Assembly (NCBI RefSeq): GCF_029635795.1
Contig: NZ_CP114280.1
Span: 1,860,001 to 1,924,000 of the forward strand
Length of the DNA: 64,000 nucleotides
Direction of reading: 5' to 3'
Source: Dickeya lacustris
GTDB lineage: Bacteria; Pseudomonadota; Gammaproteobacteria; Enterobacterales; Enterobacteriaceae
This document shows, one piece after another, positions 60,293 to 64,000 of the stretch; the stretch's first letter is position 1, and each line of letters opens with the position of its first letter. The translations under genes were made by a program, and so were the position numbers. The notes under the pieces are model-generated. The model was not told the origin of the DNA. It did not search any database and saw only the letters and a list, made by a program, of their open reading frames with translations.

Positions 60293-60528
60293 GTACCGCC
60301 CGCTCACGCTCTGGCAAGACAGATAGGCCACGACATAACGCACGCCGCTTACCGGCCGGTCGCTCATGAACAGCGGTGATGAGCGCCGCCTCGTTCGCCA
60401 CCCTGTGCTCATTGCGGGCCCACCCCCTAACCAAACGAGTGAGGCCGCTTATACGGGCGACGGGAAACACCGCGCCCGATGCGCTTCGCTATCGATATCG
60501 CCTTACTCAAGGCACAAGGAATGCAAAC

Positions 60529-61219
60529 ATGACCGAGACGATTAAACCAATTCTTTGCGTTGTAACCAGCCACCCTATTCGGGGCGACAGCGGTGAACCG
60601 ACCGGTTTCGCGCTGGTTGAACTCACCCATCCGCTAGCGGTATTTGAAAAAGCGGGTATCCCGGTAGAAATCGCCTCTCTGCGCGGAGGCCACCCGCCGA
60701 TCGATTTTTTTGATTTGACCGATCCGGTCAATGATCGCTTCTGGAAAAATAGCGCCTTTCGCACAGCACTGGCTGACTCTCACATACTGGGTGAGCTGAA
60801 CCCGGCTGATTACTCAGCGGTTTTCTTCGCCGGTGGCCACGGCACCATGTGGGATTTTGCCGACAGTGCGGCGGTACAGCGCACCATCAGGGAAATCTGG
60901 GAGGCAGGCGGCATCGTCTCTGCCGTTTGCCACGGCCCGGCCGCGCTGGTGAACGCCACCTTGTCTGACGGCAGCTACCTTGTCGCAGGCAAACGTCTGG
61001 CGGCGTTTACCGATGAAGAAGAAGCCGCCGTCGGATACAGCACGGTCGTGCCCTATCTGTTAGCCAGCACGCTAAAACAGCGCGGCGCGTTGCACCAACC
61101 GGGCAGCGGATTGGGCGGAGAACGTGGTCAGCGATGGACGCCTTATCACCGGCCAGAACCCGGCATCGGCCCATGGCGTTGGCGTTGCGCTGGTGGCGCA
61201 GTTGCAGGCGAACCGCTAA
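60529..61219 (+). pseudogene. DJ-1/PfpI-family (Hsp31-like) protein, frameshifted
   Basis: Type 1 glutamine-amidotransferase-like protein with the nucleophile Cys in VSAVCHGPAAL and a glutamate in FFAGGHGTMWDF. The family includes glyoxalase III/deglycase-like enzymes that detoxify methylglyoxal. The frame is intact to about 61100, then an extra G in the GGG run 61101-61103 shifts it. Removing one G gives AADWAENVVSDGRLITGQNPAS, then AHGVGVALVAQLQANR and a stop at 61219, about 229 aa. It may be a base-calling error. ATG 60529 follows AAGGA. Confidence 0.85.
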
Positions 61220-61226
61220 TACGCTT

Positions 61227-61254
61227 CCCGGCAGGCGGCCAACCGCCTGTCGGG
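61227..61254. terminator. Hairpin between the DJ-1-like gene and yqhD
   Basis: 12-bp stem CCCGGCAGGCGG / CCGCCTGTCGGG (one G-U) with a 4-nt loop, between convergent genes, followed by ATTATC. Probable shared terminator with a weak U-run. Confidence 0.6.
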
Positions 61255-61347
61255 ATTATCAAGCCCCTCTTGTGACGCTGTCTTTAGCGGCGCATCAGCG
61301 CGCGTGCCGTGGCGCTCATGACCATCCCGACAGCGCGGCCAGATTCG

Positions 61348-62502
61348 TCAAAGGCTGGCGGTAAAGACTTGCCTGCTGATATCAAGCGTAATCTCCTGGC
61401 GCTCCCCCAGTTGCTGCATACCGTGTTTATCGAGCTGCTGAACCAGTTCGTCAATGGCATTTTCACCGATGCCATAATCCGCAAGATGCGTTTTGACGCC
61501 AAGTTGTTCAAAGAACGCGCGCGTATTGGCAATCGCCGCCTCAATACGCGCCTCATCCGCGCCGCTGTTCAGGCCCCAAACACGCTCGGCATACTGCAAC
61601 AGCTTCTCACGCTTGCTCTGACGACGCACCTGCAACATGGCCGGCAGAATAATCGCCAGCGTTCTGGCGTGATCAATACCGTAAAGCGCCGTCAATTCAT
61701 GGCCTATCAGGTGCGTTGACCAATCTTGCGGCACACCGCAACCAATCAAGCCGTTCAGCGCCATTGACGCCGCCCACATCAGGTTCGCGCGGGAATCATA
61801 GTCAGCCGGTTCACTGACCACTTTCGGGCCAATCGCTATCAGGGTTTTGAGCAGGCCTTCAGCAAAATAGTCTTGTACATCCGCCTGTACCGGATATGTC
61901 AGATATTGTTCGAGGATATGCGTAAACGCATCCACCACACCGTTCGCTAATTGTCTTGCCGGTAGCGAATAGGTTTTCTCCGGGTCGAGAATCGAGAACG
62001 CGGGAAAAACATGGGCAGAGGCAAAAAACGCTTTCGTCTTGGTGAGCGCGCGGGTGATGACCGCATTGTTATTCATTTCTGAACCGGTGGCAGGCAGCGT
62101 CAGTACCGTGCCGAACGGCAATGCGCCAGAGACGCTGGCACCGACGGTTGCCAGAATCTGCCAGGGCTCCCCGACATAGCCTGCCGCCGCTGCAACGAAT
62201 TTGGTGCCATCGATAACCGAGCCGCCGCCAACGGCCAGCAAGTAGCTGATTTTTTTCTGGCGGACAATATCGACGGCACGCATCAGGGTTTCATAGGTCG
62301 GGTTCGGTTCAACGCCGCCGAACTCATGCGCGATACGCGCACCGAGCGCCTCCCTGACTTGCGCCAGCGTGCCGTTACGCTCGGCGCTTTGCCCACCATA
62401 AAGCACCATCACAGTGGCATTAGCAGGCACCAGCGTGGCCAGCTCGGGCACCCTGCCTGCGCCAAAGATAATGCGCGTAGGGTTATAAAACTCGAAATTA
62501 TG
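61348..62502 (-). CDS. yqhD: NADPH-dependent aldehyde reductase YqhD
   Basis: 384-aa iron/zinc-type alcohol dehydrogenase closely matching E. coli YqhD over its length (EFGGVEPNPTYETLMRAV, GGGSVIDGTKFVAAAA, TLPATGSEMNNNAVI, GVVDAFTHILEQY, LIGHELTALYGIDHA). It reduces short-chain aldehydes such as those from lipid peroxidation, glyoxal and furfural. I chose ATG 62502 (MHNFEFYNPTRI), the homologue start. In E. coli it is controlled by YqhC (AraC type); here a LysR gene is divergent instead. Confidence 0.93.
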   Translation of the reverse strand, partial: HNFEFYNPTRIIFGAGRVPELATLVPANATVMVLYGGQSAERNGTLAQVREALGARIAHEFGGVEPNPTYETLMRAVDIVRQKKISYLLAVGGGSVIDGTKFVAAAAGYVGEPWQILATVGASVSGALPFGTVLTLPATGSEMNNNAVITRALTKTKAFFASAHVFPAFSILDPEKTYSLPARQLANGVVDAFTHILEQYLTYPVQADVQDYFAEGLLKTLIAIGPKVVSEPADYDSRANLMWAASMALNGLIGCGVPQDWSTHLIGHELTALYGIDHARTLAIILPAMLQVRRQSKREKLLQYAERVWGLNSGADEARIEAAIANTRAFFEQLGVKTHLADYGIGENAIDELVQQLDKHGMQQLGERQEITLDISRQVFTASL

Positions 62503-62618
62503 CATAACGGTGATTTCCTGCGGATCAATAATCAATCATGTCGCGTCGCCCGGCTAAACGGGCGGCGTATTACGCGGCATTATTGCCGCCGGTATTTAAA
62601 ACAGTAATATGATGTACA

Positions 62619-62646
62619 GTTGAATCATTAATAACTTGATGTTGAT
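62619..62646. promoter_or_regulatory. LysR-type operator motif, copy C
   Basis: GTTGAATCATTAATAACT (62619-62636), the reverse complement of AGTTATTAATGATTCAAC, followed by TGATGTTGAT, matches copies A and B: 16 of 18 in the core versus A and 9 of 10 in the flank with a 3-nt gap. It lies in the divergent yqhD/LysR gap about 50 bp before the LysR start. Confidence 0.6.
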
Positions 62647-62698
62647 GATTGGCGGTATTCCCTTTAGCACCCTGAGCGTAAATAACGGTGGAACAGCG

Positions 62699-63655
62699 AT
62701 GGAACTGACACAGCGCGTGCGAGCAATCCTCTCTTTTGTGCAGGCGGCCGACGCCGGAAGCTTTGCCGCAGCGGGGCGGGCAATGGGCATCAGTGCCGCT
62801 GCCATCAGCAAAAATATCTCGGGTCTGGAAGAGACGCTGGGCGTCAGGTTGATGAACCGAACCACCCGCACCCTCAGTCTGACGGACGAGGGGCTGGCGT
62901 TCCTGCGCCAGGCGCGCATCGCGCTCGAAGCGCTGGACGCCGCCTCCGACGTGCTGGCCCAGCAGCGCGTTGAAATCAGCGGCCATGTGCGCATTTCTAC
63001 CAGCGCCTCCTTCGGCAAAGAGTACATTCTGCCTGCCCTGCCGGGGCTGCAAACACGCTACCCATCCCTGAGCGTCGAGATTGATTTCGATGACCGCGTG
63101 GTCGATTTTGTGCGCGATGGTTACGACCTGGCGCTACGGGGCGGCCAAATCGCAGACTCCGCCCTGATAGCCCGTCCGATCTGCCGCCTGAATATGGTGC
63201 TGGTTGCCTCACCGGACTATTTGCAACAAGCCGGTATTCCTCAAACGCCTCAGGCGCTTTTGCAACATCGCCTGATAGTGCGGCGTTTTCTAGGCGGGAA
63301 GATCTCTCCCTGGAGTTTTCACCGCGACGACGGCAGCATCATCACGCTTGATATCAGCACGCCAGCATTAACGCTGTCTGCACCGGAAGCGCTGACGCAG
63401 GCGGCCTGTCAGGGGCTCGGTATCACTCAGGTCGGCGTACATCACGCCTGGCCACACCTGTTATCCGGGAATCTCAAGGTCTTGCTGCTGGGAACGCACC
63501 AGCCCGGCAACTACGAAATGGTGCTTCAGTATCCGCATCGGGCGTTGATAGCGCCTCGCGTCAGGGCTACGGTGGAGTACCTGCTTGGCACCTTTGCCAA
63601 AGAGAAATCCCTGCATGTTTCACTCAATGAACTCGCGGCATTTAGCTGTACATAG
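62699..63655 (+). CDS. LysR-family transcriptional regulator (next to yqhD)
   Basis: 318-aa LysR protein. Helix-turn-helix in VRAILSFVQAADAGSFAAAGRAMGISAAAISKNISGLE, LMNRTTRTLSLTDEG; effector domain after. I chose ATG 62699 with GGTGGA upstream. Divergent from yqhD and probably its regulator, given operator copy C between them. The last codons and stop lie in the first unit of a 17-bp tandem repeat. Confidence 0.93.
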   Translation: MELTQRVRAILSFVQAADAGSFAAAGRAMGISAAAISKNISGLEETLGVRLMNRTTRTLSLTDEGLAFLRQARIALEALDAASDVLAQQRVEISGHVRISTSASFGKEYILPALPGLQTRYPSLSVEIDFDDRVVDFVRDGYDLALRGGQIADSALIARPICRLNMVLVASPDYLQQAGIPQTPQALLQHRLIVRRFLGGKISPWSFHRDDGSIITLDISTPALTLSAPEALTQAACQGLGITQVGVHHAWPHLLSGNLKVLLLGTHQPGNYEMVLQYPHRALIAPRVRATVEYLLGTFAKEKSLHVSLNELAAFSCT

Positions 63656-63696
63656 TCTTTAACTGTACATCGTCTTTAACTGTACATAGCCTTTAA
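63646..63696. repeat. Tandem 17-bp repeat, three units
   Basis: CTGTACATAGTCTTTAA at 63646-63662 recurs at 63663-63679 and 63680-63696 with single changes, and a decayed fourth unit (CCGGACATAA) follows. The first unit encodes the last residues of the LysR protein. Confidence 0.9.
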
Positions 63697-64000
63697 CCGG
63701 ACATAACTGCTGAATTAACAACTTTAGGTTAATTATTTTTCAACCATACGTGCCATTAAGTTTACGATGGAAATCGTTAGAATACGTCTCACTGGATTGA
63801 CGCCCCCTATCCGTAACAGGATATCCGTAACAGGACATGCCGCATCATGTGTTGCCTCAGGCAATCATGATGTTATCCACCGTCAGGCGTAGCAACTGTA
63901 GCAGCACATTGCACCGTGAAGCCCGCAGCAGAAAAGTGGCGCACCGGTATTGGTCTGCCGCAATACACACGCCCTATTCCAGATTTATCGCTATCATTCT
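63697..64000. other. Intergenic end of window: 14-bp tandem repeat and hairpin
   Basis: No gene seen. TATCCGTAACAGGA is perfectly duplicated head to tail at 63808-63821 and 63822-63835. An imperfect hairpin CATCATG-TTGCC/GGCAA-CATGATG spans 63843-63872. The sequence beyond shows nothing I can name. Confidence 0.6.

Overview
The window reads as a chromosomal segment of a gamma-proteobacterium of the order Enterobacterales. Protein sequences and gene order in the first half follow Escherichia coli closely. A type I-E CRISPR repeat and several gene-order differences point to a plant-associated soft-rot enterobacterium (Pectobacteriaceae such as Pectobacterium, Dickeya or Brenneria). The genus is an inference, not something the sequence settles.

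Layout, 1-39.9 kb (core). The leader-proximal end of a I-E CRISPR array (1-204) abuts yhbQ. Then come yhbS-ubiT, divergent from ubiU-ubiV (oxygen-independent ubiquinone synthesis), yhbW, and on the minus strand yrbN-deaD, nlpI, rpsO-pnp and metY-rimP-nusA-infB-rbfA-truB. These are followed by leuU, secG, glmM, folP, ftsH-rlmE, yhbY, greA, dacB, obgE-yhbE, rplU-rpmA and ispB. Two paralogous Mu-type DNA-binding regulators and sfsB come next, then mdh/argR, tsaD and the rpsU-dnaG-rpoD operon. This is translation, RNA decay, envelope and replication-initiation machinery. Relative to E. coli, mtr, argG and yhbX are missing from their usual places, sfsB is next to mdh instead of murA, and argR is next to tsaD.

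Layout, 39.8-64 kb (accessory). Downstream of tRNA ileX lie the tail of a mobile-island gene, a small inverted-repeat element and then a dense run of redox and detoxification genes. These are two iron-dependent alcohol/aldehyde dehydrogenases (one is YqhD), three aldo/keto reductases, three SDR-type proteins, two exported alpha/beta hydrolases, a SnoaL-like protein, an exported flavodoxin paired with a di-haem DUF4405 membrane protein, a muconolactone-isomerase-like protein, a DJ-1/PfpI protein, two transporters, four LysR regulators and one TetR regulator. An IS3-family transposase remnant lies inside. The pattern suggests handling of reactive carbonyls or plant/aromatic compounds. A conserved 18-bp motif occurs before the first hydrolase, between a LysR gene and the first dehydrogenase, and between YqhD and another LysR gene, which suggests shared control.

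Quality caveat. Four genes (pnp, infB, glmM and the DJ-1-like gene) carry small insertions that break the frame. At least infB and glmM are essential in relatives, so these are most likely base-calling or assembly errors.

Other observations: numerous 12-17 bp tandem duplications sit in intergenic DNA from 31 kb onward, and an operator-like array lies around the twin Mu-type regulators.
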